12,980 nt of DNA from Methylocystaceae bacterium (GTDB taxonomy: Bacteria > Pseudomonadota > Alphaproteobacteria > Rhizobiales > Beijerinckiaceae): assembly GCA_003105285.1 (NCBI GenBank), contig PQAN01000072.1:1-12980 (forward strand), written 5' to 3'. Made by a program: the position numbers and the translations under genes. Numbering within the stretch: position 1 is the first letter of the stretch; every line of letters begins with the position of its first letter. Positions 12,964 to 12,980 of this stretch are shown piece by piece. The notes under the pieces are model-generated. The model saw nothing but the letters and a program-made list of their open reading frames with translations, made no database searches and was not told the DNA's origin.

Positions 12964-12980
12964 CATGACAAATTCGGTTG

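Overview
The window is GC-rich bacterial DNA with protein families and gene order typical of an alphaproteobacterium of the order Hyphomicrobiales (Rhizobiales). The evidence is the order fabD / fabG-acpP-fabF / mltG-yicC-gmk, an Omp25/Omp31-type porin whose mature end begins ADLPSRK, and a RIME-like intergenic palindromic element. A methanotroph-type family such as Methylocystaceae would fit, but that placement is inference from general resemblance.

Layout. Positions 1-23 are the 3' end of a tRNA, most likely tRNA-Ser. From 176 to 8959, on the plus strand, lies a housekeeping block for envelope lipid and cell-wall synthesis: fabD, then (after an interruption) fabG, acpP, fabF, mltG, yicC and gmk. 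A minus-strand gene for an asparagine-rich outer-membrane beta-barrel protein (1249-2094) sits between fabD and fabG. It converges on fabD over a strong bidirectional hairpin terminator (1202-1230) and diverges from fabG across a 395-base, locally AT-rich intergenic region. The fabF-mltG gap carries a 105-base element made of two large palindromes and bounded by inverted CTAGAG/CTCTAG ends. yicC appears frameshifted in a GC dinucleotide run and is bracketed by two copies of a short hairpin repeat; the second copy looks like a terminator just ahead of gmk.

From 12951 down to 9030, on the minus strand, is a sulfonate-sulfur operon in the order ssuA-ssuD-ssuC-ssuB, the same order as the ADCB part of the E. 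coli ssu operon. ssuD/ssuC and ssuC/ssuB each overlap by ATGA. SsuA (periplasmic), SsuC (membrane) and SsuB (ATPase) would import alkanesulfonates, and SsuD would release sulfite from them using FMNH2. The FMN reductase SsuE is not in the window.

How the genes work together. FabD loads malonyl onto AcpP, FabF condenses, and FabG reduces the 3-ketoacyl-ACP, giving the core of type II fatty-acid elongation. MltG, YicC and Gmk act in peptidoglycan chain termination, RNA turnover and GMP phosphorylation. I found no convincing new multi-gene system. The most interesting items are the yicC frameshift with its flanking repeats, the RIME-like element, the Asn-rich porin placed inside the fab cluster, and the long extra C-terminal tail of MltG.
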